DNA from: Cololabis saira
Lineage: Eukaryota > Chordata > Actinopteri > Beloniformes > Belonidae
Length of the DNA: 64,000 bases
NCBI RefSeq assembly: GCF_033807715.1
Contig: NC_084590.1
Coordinates: forward strand, 5,199,593-5,263,592
Direction: 5' to 3'
Part shown: in pieces, positions 1 through 11,200 of the stretch
Position numbering within the stretch: the stretch's first letter is position 1
Layout: the number at the start of each line of letters is the position of its first letter
Notes under the pieces: generated by a model
What the model saw: the letters and a program-made list of their open reading frames with translations, nothing else
The model's database searches: none
What the model was told of the DNA's origin: nothing
Translations under genes and position numbers: made by a program

Positions 1-1110
1 AGCCCGGCTATTTTAAAGATGCAGCCCAGCTCAATCAGCAATGACCACCGTTTAAAGGGAGCCAGGCCTTCACACCTTCAGATTGATCAAATATCCAACG
101 TATTTGTTCGCTACCATCCATGGTGTATACATTGAAATGTCTGAAGACATATACTTATACACCACAGGAAGGGCACTGAAAGTTAAAAGCGTCAAATTAG
201 AGTGAGGCCCAGTCTTGTACAAATGGCCTTGTATAGGCAAAAAACAAGTAGATGAGAGAAAAAAAGAGACAAGGTCATTCCCAGGTGGCTGCTTGGCTTC
301 CAGTACAATTCTCCCCGAGCTTGATGAGGAAATGAAATGGGCCACCCCCCTTCTGTCCAACACAATTAATTCCATGTAAGATGCTTGCTTTTAGACCCAA
401 GAGAGTCATGATAATGGAGGATTTATTCTGTTAGAATAAAGAGGCCAGAGGGGTAGGGTTGGAGATTTCATAATGTTTTTCTCTCCACTCCAGTTAGCTT
501 CCACTCGTTCTCTTTCTATCTCTCTGTCCCATTGTCTCTCTCTGTTTCTCCATCTATCTATTTATCTTCCCATCCATCCTCCCTGTTTGTTATTTGGGAA
601 TTGTCGTTGTGTCTGTCGTTTTTTTGCTAAATTGGAGAACAAAACATTTGAATTTACTGTAGACGGCATAGATGCTAGATGTTTAGATGGGAAAAGTGAA
701 GTATTCTGTAACCCTGTGGTAATGTAACTGTACATCTGTGTTTATCCCCTCTGGCTCTCTCTGTGGTGTGATAAGGCCAGCTTAGGGACACATTAGGCGC
801 GGCAGGGTGTTAAGATCAAATGGGATTGTGGAGGATTTCCAGGAAAAGAGGGCTGTGGCTTTGGAGTTGGGAATCCTCTTCATGTACCCCCTAGAGAGGA
901 AGAAAGCACATACAGTACAAAACTCATCTCTGTTATGAAGACAGTGTGCCACAGCAGGCAGCACCAAGCCCCTGTCCCGACAGTCCGGCCACTCATCCAG
1001 AGCAGAGGAAAAGAAGCAAAAAAACAAACAAGGTGTTTTCTTGAAGCCTTAAAGCTGAAGTCTGAGAACCTTCATACTAAGTTAAGAACAATCATATACA
1101 GTCAAAACAA
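1..1110. other. no feature recognised
   Basis: I see no exon, RNA gene or transposon end here. A pyrimidine-rich stretch of CTCT type lies around 480-580. The short open frames present have no family signature and look like chance. Confidence 0.5.
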
Positions 1111-1700
1111 TGACTACGTTTACATGCAGTCAAAATTCAGGTTATTGCTAATATTCCGGTTACTGGAACATTGGGAATATTCCGTTTACATGGTAATTAA
1201 TCATTTGAGATATCTGGATCAAACCAGCGACGCACGGAGAACATCATGACGCAATTCCCGTCATTTCTGCTTCTTCTTCCTGTATCCAAATTCAAAACAA
1301 ATGCTGCTTCGCGCAACTTTTCTCTCACCTTCTTGTAAATCACACTATCCCGGTACTTTCTACCGTCTACGAATGCAGAAATGTGTGGCCTGGTCTTGGT
1401 TTCTCCGTATTTAGAAGTACGTTCTGGACTCAAAAGACCAGGATTCCTTGAGAACAGAGCATGTGCAGAAAACAAGTTCCTGTTCCGTTTGATGGGGATA
1501 TTCTGTTTGGTGTTTACATGACCCAATATTCAGGTTTTAAAAGGAGGAACCCAGGGCTCATATTGGGGTTTTTAAAAACCCGAACATGAGAAAATTCAGG
1601 TTATTCAAAGGTGTTATTGGCGTTTACATGGCCGTGCAAAACCGGGTTATTGCTAATATTCGAGTTTTAAAAGGGTTATTGATGCATTGAAACACAGTCA
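1111..1700 (+). mobile_element. family A MITE, copy 1 (PIF/Harbinger-like, non-autonomous)
   Basis: The element begins TGACTACGTTTACATGCAG and ends in an imperfect inverted copy (..GAAACACAGTCA). The same element recurs at 28784-29376 (opposite orientation), 48712-49336 (same orientation) and, truncated, at 13723-13933. Both ends carry short blocks of the ATTGCTAATATTC type. The interior on the minus strand keeps an open frame (1197-1526) with FVDGRKYRD and KVREKLREA, which resembles the Myb/SANT-like accessory protein of Harbinger transposons. That resemblance is an inference. A target duplication is not clear for this copy. The 590-bp length and lack of a transposase make it non-autonomous. 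Confidence 0.75.
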
Positions 1701-2029
1701 CTATGTCAAACGGTAACAGAGATCATTCAATTCAATTCAATTCAATTTTATTTATATAGCGTCTAATACAACAGATGTTGTCTCTAGACGCTTTCCAGAG
1801 ATCCAGAACATGAACATAAACATAAACATAAACATAAACATAAACCCCCGAGCAATTATTATATAAACAATGGCAGGTAAAAACTCCCCTAGTGGGAGAA
1901 AAGCCTTAAGCCAAACAGTGGCAAGGAAAAACTCCCCTTTAGGAGGGAAGAAACCTTGAGCAGGACCAGGCTCATAAGGGGGGACCCTCCTGCCGAAGGC
2001 CAGACTGGGGGAGTCAGGGACGTCGACAG

Positions 2030-2300
2030 CACACAGCAGGCAGGTGGAAGCAGCAGCGGGATGACCAGAGGTGGGGGGGGGGGAGGGGCGTCAGCAGCAC
2101 ACAACAGTCATGTGGAAGCAGCAGCGGGATGACCAGAGGGGGGGGGGGGGCATCAGCAGCACACAACAGTCATGTGGAAGCAGCAGCGGGATGACCAGAG
2201 GGGGGGGGGGTGCAGGCAGGCGGAAGCAGCAACAGCAGACATCCACGTAGGCAGGTGGAAGAAGCAATGGGATGACCAGAGGGGGGGGAGAGCCGGGAAC
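2030..2300 (-). repeat. tandem repeat in the L2 3' UTR, four units
   Basis: Four degenerate units of about 62-77 bp share GTGGAAGCAGCAGCGGGATG followed by ACCAGAG and a G-run of 8-12 bases (units start near 2044, 2112, 2174 and 2251). Because the LINE is on the minus strand, its RNA would carry a series of C-runs here. The unit lies downstream of ORF2 and upstream of the A/T-rich tail. Confidence 0.85.
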
Positions 2301-2675
2301 ACAGGCCAGAACGCAGCTCCTGAGGCTCCGGCCTGCAAACATACACAAAAGAGAAAAAAGGGGGGCCGGCACAAGAAACTACAGGAACAATGGACAAAAA
2401 TGATAGCTATGAGATATTTATAATAAATAAAAATGGTAATGGAGAAGAGAGGCAGGGAAAAGGAGAGGAGAAGAAGGGTGAGAGGCACCGCCCAGCGGAT
2501 CATGTCGGTGCCCCCCTGCAGCATAAGCCTATAGCAGCATATCTACCGCGAAGCTATATTTGAGACTAACTATTATAGTTTTGTTCTATAGCTGCGACAA
2601 TGACTACTGACTCTAACACACTAAAGTTTACACTACCTAGAGATTTACCAACACCAGCTAGAGGTTTACTTAACA

Positions 2676-5600
2676 CTAACTATAAGCTTTACTAAACAGA
2701 AAGGTTTTAAGTTTAGTTTTAAAGGTGGAGGTGGTGTCAGCCTCCTTAACCCAGATTGGAAGTTGGTTCCAAAGTAATGGTGCCTGATAGCAGAACGCCC
2801 GCCCTCCAAATCTACATTTAGATACTCTAGGAACTACGAGTAAACCTGCACCCTGGGAGCGGAGAGCTCGGCCAGGAACATAAGGTACTATCAAATCTTG
2901 TAAATACTGCGGAGCTAAGCCGTTTTGGGCTTTATATGCAAGTAATAAAATTTTAAATTGAATTCTGAATTTTACAGGTAGCCAATGGAGCGACGCTAAC
3001 ACTGGAGAGACGTGGTCTCTCCTGCGAATTCCTGTCAGTACTCGTGCTGCTGCATTTTGGATCAGCTGGAGCCTATTCAGCAAATTACTTGGACATCCTG
3101 CTAACAACACATTACAGTAATCCAGTCTAGAAGATACAAACGCATGAACTAGTTTCTCTGCATCCCTCTGCGAGAGGATTTTCCTAATTTTTGCAATATT
3201 ACGGAGATGGAAAAACGCTATTTTACAAACCTGATTAACATATGGTTTAAACGACAAATCCTGATCGAAAACAACACCAAGGTTTCTCACAGTTGCACTG
3301 GAAGCCATCGCAACACCATCTAATCCCTTCCTAAGATGCTCTGGACCAAGAATGATAACCTCTGTTTTATCTGAATTTAGAAGCAAGAAATTTCTGGACA
3401 TCCAGTCCTTGATGTCCCTAAGACATGCCTGAAGTTTAACTAACGGTTCTGTTTCATCCGGCTTCATAGACAAGTAGAGCTGCGTATCATCAGCATAACA
3501 ATGAAAGTGTATGCCGTGATTCTGGATTATACTTCCCAACGGCTGCATGTATAAACTGAACAAGACTGGCCCTAGCACTGAACCCTGCGGAACACCATAA
3601 CAGACCCTCGACTGTTCTGAAGAAACCTCATGTACATGAACAAACTGGAACCTGTCAGATAGATATGATTTAAACCAACGTAGAGCTGTCCCTTTAATCC
3701 CAACAACATGCTCTAACCTGTGCAGTAAAATGCCATGGTCAACAGTGTCAAAAGCAGCACTGAGGTCCAGTAAAACCAATATGGACACTAATCCCTTATC
3801 TGAGGCCATAAGAAGGTCATTCGTAACTCGAACCAGTGCTGTCTCTGTGCTATGATGCATTCTGAACCCTGACTGAAAGACTTCAAACAGATCATTTCTA
3901 TACAAATAGTCACATAACTGGCTTGAAACTGCCTTTTCCAGAATTTTAGATACAAATGGAAGGTTAGAAATTGGCCTATAATTAGCTAAGGTGTCTGGGT
4001 CAAGGGAAGGTTTTTTAAGTAAAGGTTTAATTACTGCCACTTTGAAAACCTGTGGTACATATCCTAAGCTTAGGGATAGGTTGATTTGGTCCAGTATTGT
4101 CACACCAATAAGAGAAAAAACATTTTTGAATAGTCGAGTCGGGATGGGGTCTAACATACATGTGGTAGACTTAGCTCTATTAACGAGTGAGGTCAGCTCA
4201 GGGAGGTCTATAGGATCAAAACAGTCTAGAGACAAGTCAGAGCCTAGGGAAGTCGCTAAAGCTGAAGAAACGCCCACAACCGGCTGGTTGATTTCTTCTC
4301 TAATTCTCGTGATTTTACTGTTAAAGAAGCTCATAAAGTCTTCACTACTGAGAGCTGCAGGAATACACGGCTCCACAGAGCTGTGACTCTTTGTCAGCCT
4401 GGCTACAGTGCTGAACAGAAAACGTGGGTTACTTTTGTTATCCTCTATCAACGTTGAATAATAAGCTGTTCTTGCTTTGCGAATGGCTTTTTTATATACT
4501 ATTAGAATATCTTTCCATTCACGATAAGAGTCTACAGACCTACAAGAGTACCACTTCCTTTCCATTTTACGCACGCTTTGTTTCAACATGCGAATATCTG
4601 AATTGTACCAGGGAGTTAAGCTCCTGTGGCTAGAAACCCTCCTTTTCAAAGGAGCAACTTCATCTAAAGCTGAGTGCAACAGATCAGCAGTGTTACTAAC
4701 AAGAGAATCAACATCAGAGGTAGAACCCAGGTCACTGGCCTCTATTGCTTCAGTAGAGGCTTCACTATTTTCCACTGTCGCAAGACGAGCAACGGTCTCC
4801 TTAAATTTAGCAATAGCTTCATCAGACAAACATCTGCTAAAATAATACCTCCTGCCCTGCACTTCAACATCAACAACATTCAATTCCAACGTTATTAAAT
4901 AATGGTCGGATAAAAGGGAGTTAACAGGTGACACCAACAGACCATCAGTTTCAACACCGTAGGTGAGAACGAGATCGAGAGTATGACCAAAACAATGCGT
5001 CGGCCCGTCCACTTTTTGTGAGATACCCATTGATTCTAGAAGAGAATTGAAAGCTAATTTAAGATTATCGCTTTCAACATCCATATGAATATTAAAATCA
5101 CCCACTATGATGAATTTATCTGTACTGATCAATAATCCAGAAAGGAAATCTGAAAATTCAGACAAAAACTCTAGATAAGCGCCAGCAGGGGGCCGATACA
5201 CTACCACTAACACAACTGGCTTCTCTGATTTCCAGCTCGGAAATTTCAGACTAAGCGTGAGGCTTTCAAACGTATTATGATTGCACTTAGGTTCAATTTT
5301 TGTTTGGAGACTGGAGTTATAAATTGCTGCGACTCCTCCGCCCCGGCCCGTGTTTCTAGGAATGTGATGATTAAAGTAGCCGGGCGGAGTTGATTCATTC
5401 AAACTAACATACTCTTCATCCTGTAACCATGTTTCTGTTAAGCAGAAAACATCAGTCCTGCTCTCTGTGATTATATCGTTTACTAACAGAGACTTGGAGC
5501 TTAATGATCGTATATTTAGTAGTCCGCATCTAATTTTTCGGTCTCTTATTGGTACCAAATGTGCATTGGTTTTAATTTTTACAAGATTATTTTGGTTAAC

Positions 5601-5774
5601 GCCTCTATAACGCCGCACCTGGTGAACTAGTGGAGGGCGGGGAACTGCAACTACTTCTATTTTGCTAGGCACCTGGTTAGAGTTACCAGTTACATCATGT
5701 AATCTTATAGTTTTGTTGGCAGGCGTTGGTCCTCGAGAAGCAGCAGAGAAGTGTGTTAAACTACAGCTCTGCAT
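2676..5774 (-). CDS. L2 LINE ORF2: endonuclease and reverse transcriptase
   Basis: This 1032-aa protein should nick target DNA and reverse-transcribe the element RNA at the nick. The N-terminal exonuclease-endonuclease-phosphatase domain (about 80-300) shows the catalytic series: Asn87 in LLNIRSL, Glu114 in [14 protein letters not shown] (143-150), Asp226/Asn228 in GDFNIH, Asp267 in TLDLVL, and Asp290-His291 in LLSDH. The reverse transcriptase (about 575-815) has [39 protein letters not shown] (Asp670), [10 protein letters not shown] and the catalytic YADD (760-763). The C-terminal region ends in the [17 protein letters not shown] pattern usual for L2. Length and motif set match complete L2/CR1-group ORF2 proteins, and no stop or frameshift is visible. 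ORF2 is in the same frame as ORF1, and the ATG lies seven codons after the ORF1 stop. Confidence 0.95.
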   Translation of the reverse strand: MQSCSLTHFSAASRGPTPANKTIRLHDVTGNSNQVPSKIEVVAVPRPPLVHQVRRYRGVNQNNLVKIKTNAHLVPIRDRKIRCGLLNIRSLSSKSLLVNDIITESRTDVFCLTETWLQDEEYVSLNESTPPGYFNHHIPRNTGRGGGVAAIYNSSLQTKIEPKCNHNTFESLTLSLKFPSWKSEKPVVLVVVYRPPAGAYLEFLSEFSDFLSGLLISTDKFIIVGDFNIHMDVESDNLKLAFNSLLESMGISQKVDGPTHCFGHTLDLVLTYGVETDGLLVSPVNSLLSDHYLITLELNVVDVEVQGRRYYFSRCLSDEAIAKFKETVARLATVENSEASTEAIEASDLGSTSDVDSLVSNTADLLHSALDEVAPLKRRVSSHRSLTPWYNSDIRMLKQSVRKMERKWYSCRSVDSYREWKDILIVYKKAIRKARTAYYSTLIEDNKSNPRFLFSTVARLTKSHSSVEPCIPAALSSEDFMSFFNSKITRIREEINQPVVGVSSALATSLGSDLSLDCFDPIDLPELTSLVNRAKSTTCMLDPIPTRLFKNVFSLIGVTILDQINLSLSLGYVPQVFKVAVIKPLLKKPSLDPDTLANYRPISNLPFVSKILEKAVSSQLCDYLYRNDLFEVFQSGFRMHHSTETALVRVTNDLLMASDKGLVSILVLLDLSAAFDTVDHGILLHRLEHVVGIKGTALRWFKSYLSDRFQFVHVHEVSSEQSRVCYGVPQGSVLGPVLFSLYMQPLGSIIQNHGIHFHCYADDTQLYLSMKPDETEPLVKLQACLRDIKDWMSRNFLLLNSDKTEVIILGPEHLRKGLDGVAMASSATVRNLGVVFDQDLSFKPYVNQVCKIAFFHLRNIAKIRKILSQRDAEKLVHAFVSSRLDYCNVLLAGCPSNLLNRLQLIQNAAARVLTGIRRRDHVSPVLASLHWLPVKFRIQFKILLLAYKAQNGLAPQYLQDLIVPYVPGRALRSQGAGLLVVPRVSKCRFGGRAFCYQAPLLWNQLPIWVKEADTTSTFKTKLKTFLFSKAYS

Positions 5775-5798
5775 CCTGGCCTGGACCCTGCGATGTCA
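5775..5798 (-). promoter_or_regulatory. ORF1-ORF2 junction with a single in-frame UGA
   Basis: On the minus strand ORF1 ends in TGA at 5798-5796. Seven sense codons (His-Arg-Arg-Val-Gln-Ala-Arg) follow before the ORF2 ATG at 5774-5772. The distance between the two start codons is 894 nt, divisible by three, so both ORFs share one frame. ORF2 could therefore be made by stop-codon readthrough as a fusion, or by termination and reinitiation over the short gap. The sequence permits both. Confidence 0.8.
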
Positions 5799-6668
5799 GG
5801 GAGAGGGTCTAATGAAACAGGCCAAATTACTAGAGACAAGAGCAGCACCATCCCGGGTGGGATGAATGCCGTCTCTTCTAATCAGACCGGGCTTTCCCCA
5901 GAACGTTTCCCAGTTGTCAATAAAGGCCACGTCGTTTTCTGAACACCACCGATACAACCAGCGACGGAGCGAGAGCATGCGACTAAACATGTCATCACTG
6001 GTCAAATTGGGGAGGGGGCCAGAGAAACCTACGGAGTCCGACATTGATTTAGCGAAGTTACACACCGAGACAATATTCATTCTGGTTACTTCCGACTGGC
6101 GAAGACGGGAGTCGTTAGCTCCGACATGGATGATAACTTTACCATATTTACGATTACCCTTTGCCAGTAGCTTCAAATTTGCTTCTATGTCGCCCGCTCT
6201 GGCCCCCGGGATACACCTAACTATGGTCTCTGGAGTCGGCTTCACATGTCTGACTATGGAGTCGCCTATCACCAGGGTCGGCTTCTCAACGGGTGTGTCG
6301 CTGAGTGGGGAAAATCGGTTAGACACGTGAAGCGGGTGGTGGTGTTCCGTGAGCCCTTTACTACGCTTCCCCCGAACCGTCACCCACCGGTCGTGACTGG
6401 CCGGCTGCTCGGGAGCTGCAGGGGAGCGGCTACCCTCAGCTGCTATGGGCCGATCTGCCGCTAGCTTAGCCTGGTTAGCTGAGGAGGCTATCGGACTATG
6501 GTCAAATTGGCAGAACCGGACCTCTAACTGACTGAGCCTCGCCTCCAGCCCTGTAAATAAACTACATTTTAAGCACTTACCGTCTTCACTAAAGGAGGCA
6601 GAGGAATAACTAAACATTTCACACACTGAGCAGCAAAGAGGTGAAACGGTGGGAGACGGAGAGCCCAT
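5796..6668 (-). CDS. L2 LINE ORF1: zinc-knuckle-like and SGNH esterase protein
   Basis: This is a 290-aa protein. The N-terminus has paired cysteines (Cys13-X2-Cys16 and Cys32-X2-Cys35) followed by a short Leu-rich heptad-like segment (about 38-52), consistent with a zinc knuckle and coiled coil. After a polar linker, residues 130-288 form an SGNH hydrolase fold: block I GDS with Ser137, block II around PGARAGD (154-160), block III GAND with Asn185, and block V DGIHPT with Asp266 and His269. Esterase-type ORF1 proteins are known from the CR1/L2 group, and their role in retrotransposition is not settled. All four catalytic blocks are present. The stop is TGA, and the frame stays open through it into ORF2. 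Confidence 0.92.
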   Translation of the reverse strand: MGSPSPTVSPLCCSVCEMFSYSSASFSEDGKCLKCSLFTGLEARLSQLEVRFCQFDHSPIASSANQAKLAADRPIAAEGSRSPAAPEQPASHDRWVTVRGKRSKGLTEHHHPLHVSNRFSPLSDTPVEKPTLVIGDSIVRHVKPTPETIVRCIPGARAGDIEANLKLLAKGNRKYGKVIIHVGANDSRLRQSEVTRMNIVSVCNFAKSMSDSVGFSGPLPNLTSDDMFSRMLSLRRWLYRWCSENDVAFIDNWETFWGKPGLIRRDGIHPTRDGAALVSSNLACFIRPSP

Positions 6669-7004
6669 GCTAAGATGCTAACGGAGGCTAACGGACAGAA
6701 AATGTATTGGTGATTGGTGACAGTGAAAGTTACGGAAGAGAAAATGAGCGAGTGTTGAAATAAAGACAGTAATGTACCAGATATAGTGCTATTTTACCAG
6801 AAAACAGTCTAAGTTTAAGACAAAAAAAGTCGGGAGAGATCTGTGCCCGCACGCCGTGCAGCAGCAACGGACCGCAACACCAGGAAGTGACGCGATGCGT
6901 GACGCAGTACGTTACCCAATCAGCAAGCACGCAAGAGATCAGCAAGCCCACCCGATCATACAGCATACACTACACCAACGTCATGAATGAGGTGTGAACA
7001 GAGA

Positions 7005-7129
7005 CGGGTTTCAACCTTTCTTTTGTCTTGGGTATTTTTAGGATTTTGTGGCGCTAGAGGCCTTTTTTTATGCTTTATTTCTGTTACTTGTTTACATTCG
7101 CAACTGAGTGTAAAACTGTGAATAGATTC
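7005..7129. other. short spacer between two LINE copies
   Basis: A T-rich stretch follows the presumed L2 5' end. I see no feature in it. Confidence 0.4.
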
Positions 7130-8600
7130 TTTTTTTATATATATTTTATTTTGCAGTTTTCAACTATGTAAGAGCTGTACAACTCATTCCCACGAAAAAC
7201 TCAATATGTCATGAGGTTAATAATATGAACAGTAACTAAAAGATAAGATCGAATAAATAATGAAAACAAAACAATTAAATAAATGAGTAAACCAGCAAAA
7301 TAATAATATCTCTTAAAAGAAACCAAACATGTGTTACATTGTGACCCACTGTCTCAACCATTGTACCATTAGTGTTGGTGTGCAGTCAACCAGAGTCCAC
7401 AGCTGCTCATGTCAAGTCTCTACATACTCAACTAAAGTCTTTAAAAAGTCATCGTATTTGTTCCTCATCACAAAAGTGACCTATCGGCAAACAAGTCACC
7501 ATTTCTTACATCCATTTTCATACGGAGAGCATGGAATCCGACTTCCAGGTTAACGCAACACATTTTCTGGAAACAGCGAGAGCTACGCCAATAAACTTCC
7601 TGGAACTCTGACTTAATTTCAAGTTAGTTACATTTCCTAGAAGACAGAGTCCTGGCTCTAATGGGACTGGTGTATTCATGATGATTTTTGTTAGTGTGTC
7701 CCGTATATCATGCCAAAATGGAGTGACTTTAGTACATTGCCGTGTGTGCAATGAACCATGGTGCCTACAGCGGTACCGCGGCTGAAACAGAGTTGAAATT
7801 GTAGGTTTGTACCGGTGTCATTTTTGGGGAGTGAGATAAAGTTGATGAAGAAAGTTGTAGTTGACCAGTTTAAATCTGGCATTCACGTTAGCAAATAAGC
7901 TTTTCTGACATTATAACACCACATGTCCTTGTGTATGGTAACACCCAGGTCAGCTTCCACCGCTCTCTTGATCGGTGTAGGTTTTTGTTTTGGACAGTTC
8001 CTCTATCATAGCTAGATACATCCTGCTAATCAATTACTTTGGACCCTTACTATTGTGAAATATTTCCTCCACCTTTGTCAAATTAGGCAGTGTCAATTGT
8101 TCCCCCAAAGTTTTTCCTGGAATGTTGTCAGTTGTAAAGAACAGAAAAAGTGTCATAGTTTGCTTTTAGCTGTTCAAAGGACATTGAAGTTTTATTGTAG
8201 CATTGTTCAAAGTACACTATCCCCTTGTCGTGCCAGTGAGAGTAACAACTTTGATATCAGAGAACATTGGTGTGAGTTGGTTTTTCCATAAAGGTTTTTG
8301 GGTGACAAATCCATCCTCACTCCAATGAGTTTATGAACCTCAAACCATGATCTAACCAAGTGAATAGAGAGTGGGTTTTTGGTTTTACTTGTAATACTGG
8401 GAATACATTCTTGTGTCACATTCAAGCCAACTCTGAAGAGATTTTGGGAGGTTATAACAATGTTGCGCCATTTCTGCCTTTCCTTCTTTGTCACTGATCT
8501 TATTAAAAACAACGGGTAAAAGCACATCTGTGCTCGTTGTTTCCATCCATTTTGCATTCAGAACCTCAGAGAGCTCAGTCAGATTGGCATGCGCCTTGTA
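7130..8600 (-). pseudogene. L1/Tx1-like LINE relic, ORF2 C-terminal part and 3' end
   Basis: Read on the minus strand, broken open pieces match the tail of L1/Tx1-group ORF2 proteins. At 8557-8207 there is VRSWFEVHKLIGVRMDLSP. At 7882-7691 there is a degraded Cys/His motif (TMVHCTH). At 7751-7518 there is FWHDIRDTLTKI, then PLEPGLCLLG and SRKCVALTWKS. The pieces lie in different frames, so the copy is dead. The 3' side runs into an A/T-rich segment near 7130-7330. The assignment rests on pattern memory of this C-terminal region. Confidence 0.6.
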
Positions 8601-9098
8601 GAATTACTTTGACTTAAAGATAAAAGCATTATTTCTACATTTTCTACATTTTTAACAAAATAACTTTTTAAAAGTTGAACTGCAGATGTAAATCCAGCTT
8701 TCTAATACCTCATAAACATTTTAAAAGTTATGTTTCTTCTCTTTAAACAGGGCTCTCTGGATCTTATGGTGGTATTTCACCATAAAAATAAGCTTACACC
8801 AGCACAGCCCCATATGATGTTTTAAGATAGTGCTGCTTTGTGTTTGTGTACTTGCTAATTGTTGCAGTCTTTAATTTCAGATCTTTCTAGATCCCAGACT
8901 AACAGGATGTTTCACCATAACTCTTTACTCCCAACCCTGGCTTTTAGTGGGGGCTTTGTCTGGGGTGGGAAGCATTGTATATAAATAATTGTTTTTATTC
9001 CAAATAACACTAAAGTATTTATTTGTGCAGCGTCACAACCCCAGTAAACAGTTTTTTTCAAATTTGGATTTGGATTGGGAGACTTCCTAGGAAAAAGA
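8601..9098. other. no feature recognised
   Basis: A/T-rich sequence without a coding signature or visible inverted repeat. Confidence 0.4.
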
Positions 9099-10173
9099 TA
9101 GATGGATGGATGGATGGATGGATGGTTAAGGATGGATGGAGGGAGGGAGCTAGGGAGGGAGGGAGGGAGGGAGGGAAGGATGGATGGATGGATGGATGGA
9201 TGGATGGAGGGAGGGAGGGATGGATGGATGGATGGATGGATGGATGGATGGATGGATGGATGGGTTGATGGATGGATGGATGGATGGATGGATGGATGGA
9301 TGGATGGATGGATGGATGGATGGATGGAGGGAGGGATGGGTTGATGGATGGATGGATGGATGGATGGATGATGGATGGATGGATGGATGGATGGGTGGAT
9401 GGATGGATGGGTGGATGGATGGATGGGTGGGTGGATGGATGGATGGATGGATGGATGGGTGGGTGGATGGATGGATGGATGGATGGATGATGGATGGATG
9501 GAGGGATGATGGATGGATGATGGATGGATGGATGGGTGGATGATGGATGATGGATGGATGGATGGATGGATGGATGGGTGGATGGGTGGATGATGGATGG
9601 ATGGATGATGGATGGATGGATGGATGGGTGGATGGATGGATGGATGGATGGATGGGTGGATGATGGGTGGATGATGGATGGATGGATGGATGGAGTTATG
9701 GATGGATGGATGGATGGATGGATGGATGGATGGATGGATGGAGGGACGGATGGAGGGACGGGTGGGTGGATGGATGGATGGGTGGATGGATGGAGTTATG
9801 GATGGATGGATGGATGGATGGATGGATGGATGGATGGGTGGATGGATGGATGGATGGATGGATGGGTGGATGGATGGATGGAGGGACGGATGGAGGGATG
9901 GGTGGGTGGATGGATGGATGGGTGGATGGATGGGTGGATGGATGGATGGATGGATGGATGGATGGATGGATGGATGGATGGACGGATGGAGGGATGGGTG
10001 GGTGGATGGAGGGATGGGTGGGTGGATGGATGAATGGGTGGATGGATGGATGCATGGAGGGATGCATGGAGGGATGGATGGAGGGATGGATGGATGATGG
10101 ATGGATGGATGGATGGATGGATGGATGGATGGATGGATGGATGGATGGATGGATGGATGGATGGATGGATGGG
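9099..10173. repeat. GGAT tetranucleotide array of about 1.08 kb
   Basis: The stretch is (GGAT)n with interspersed GGAGG, GGGT, GATGATGG and GGACGG variants. The marker GGAGTTATGG occurs at 9692 and 9792, which shows a 100-bp higher-order duplication within the array. Open frames across it encode Asp-Gly-Trp-Met repeats on the plus strand and His-Pro-Ser-Ile repeats on the minus strand, and are artefacts of the repeat. GATG-type repeats form the 3' tail of Rex3 LINEs (see 47033-47083), so the array could have been seeded by one. No LINE sequence adjoins it. Confidence 0.97.
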
Positions 10174-10973
10174 GTAGATTGAGGCTTAAGTGACTGAGTC
10201 AGTCAGTCAGTGAAGAAGGAAAAGAACAAATCCTCTTTGATTGATAAAGGCCTTTAACCTTCCATAGTGTGTGTAACACTCAGACGAATAGACACACACA
10301 CTCTTACACACACTGAGCTGTATGAGCTGTATACACAGGTGGCAACACCCGCAAACCCTGTCATTGAATATCATCCAGAAAGCATATCATCTGTAAACAT
10401 ATCATCTGTCAACATATCCATAGCTTAATCCATATCCTTTATGCCAAATGGAGAAACACACCCTCATGCAGTCTGTCAAACAAACGGATGAGGCTGGAGT
10501 CCCTGTGAAAGTCATCACCATGACCGTCCCAGCTTCATCATCACACGCCTGCTCCATTACACAGCAACATGATCCGGCCTGAAATCAATTAGCTGGCCAT
10601 GCAAGCACCATGAAGTGTGCACTCCCCAATCTTTGTTTTTGTTTGATGGAAAACAATGTCGAGCACCCAGAGTTGTAGTTGTGTGGGCGTAGTCTCTGAC
10701 CGGATAGGAGAGATCTGTTTTACTGGCTCTGTGACACTGCTGGACATACAGTAAGGAGGGTTATGACATGGCTGTTCTCTGAGTTATATTTGACAAAGCA
10801 ATACAACCTTTAAAACAGCAGTTTGGACTTGAAGATGTGTGGTGTCACTAACAAGAATCAAACAGATCTTAAGTAGCTATTAGATCCTTGTTTGAAGACC
10901 TCGTCAATTTCAACCTCTAAATTCAATACAATAGAATTTCATTACGAACCAGTATCCATACAACTATCCACTT
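10174..10973. other. no feature recognised
   Basis: A short AGTC-type tandem (10197-10212) follows the GGAT array. The rest carries no coding or transposon signature that I can see. Confidence 0.4.
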
Positions 10974-11200
10974 ACAGTACTTCCGCTTAGTTTCTCCGGA
11001 GGAATACGGAGGTGTTCTCAAAGTCAGCCAAGACGTACCTGTGTAATCCCTCCATGGTGTCCAGCGTCTGCCATGAGGCCTCCTCCTGGTTGGACGTGGC
11101 CAAAGAAATCTCCCCAGGGAGGTGTGGCGCAGGCTTCCTAATCAGATGGACCACCTCATCTGACTCGTATCGTTGTGGAAAAACAGTGATTCAACTAATA
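10974..11200 (-). pseudogene. old Rex3/RTE-like LINE relic, downstream half
   Basis: The plus-strand text aligns by eye, with many changes, to the younger Rex3-like copy at 47090-47530: CTTCCGCTTA, then AGTCAGCCAAGACGTA, then CTCCCCAGGGAGG, then GATGGACCACCTCATCTGAC. It is the C-terminal and 3' part of the reverse transcriptase gene, on the minus strand. A MITE interrupts it at 11201, and the same relic resumes at 11925. Confidence 0.6.

Larger units (their letters stand above)
1723..6996 (-). mobile_element. L2-type LINE retrotransposon, apparently full length with both ORFs open
   Basis: Read on the minus strand the order is: GC-rich 5' leader (about 6996-6669), ORF1 (6668-5796), a 21-nt spacer, ORF2 (5774-2676), and a 3' UTR of about 950 bp ending in a short AATTG-type tandem tail (about 1723-1745). 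The GTGGCAAGGAAAAACTCCC block at 1918-1936 is typical of fish L2 3' UTRs. Both frames lack internal stops, so the copy is young or recently active. The 5' end is not certain. The 8-mer AACAGAGA at 1715-1722 and 6997-7004 is a candidate target duplication that would set the limits given here, but an 8-bp match could be chance. Confidence 0.88.

Noticed and set aside
3991..6464. Plus-strand frames of 67-154 codons over the LINE
   Set aside because: Antisense shadows of L2 ORF1 and ORF2.
9023..10182. Several overlapping frames of 70-170 codons, Asp-Gly-Trp-Met type
   Set aside because: They arise from the GGAT repeat in every frame and have no start or family context.
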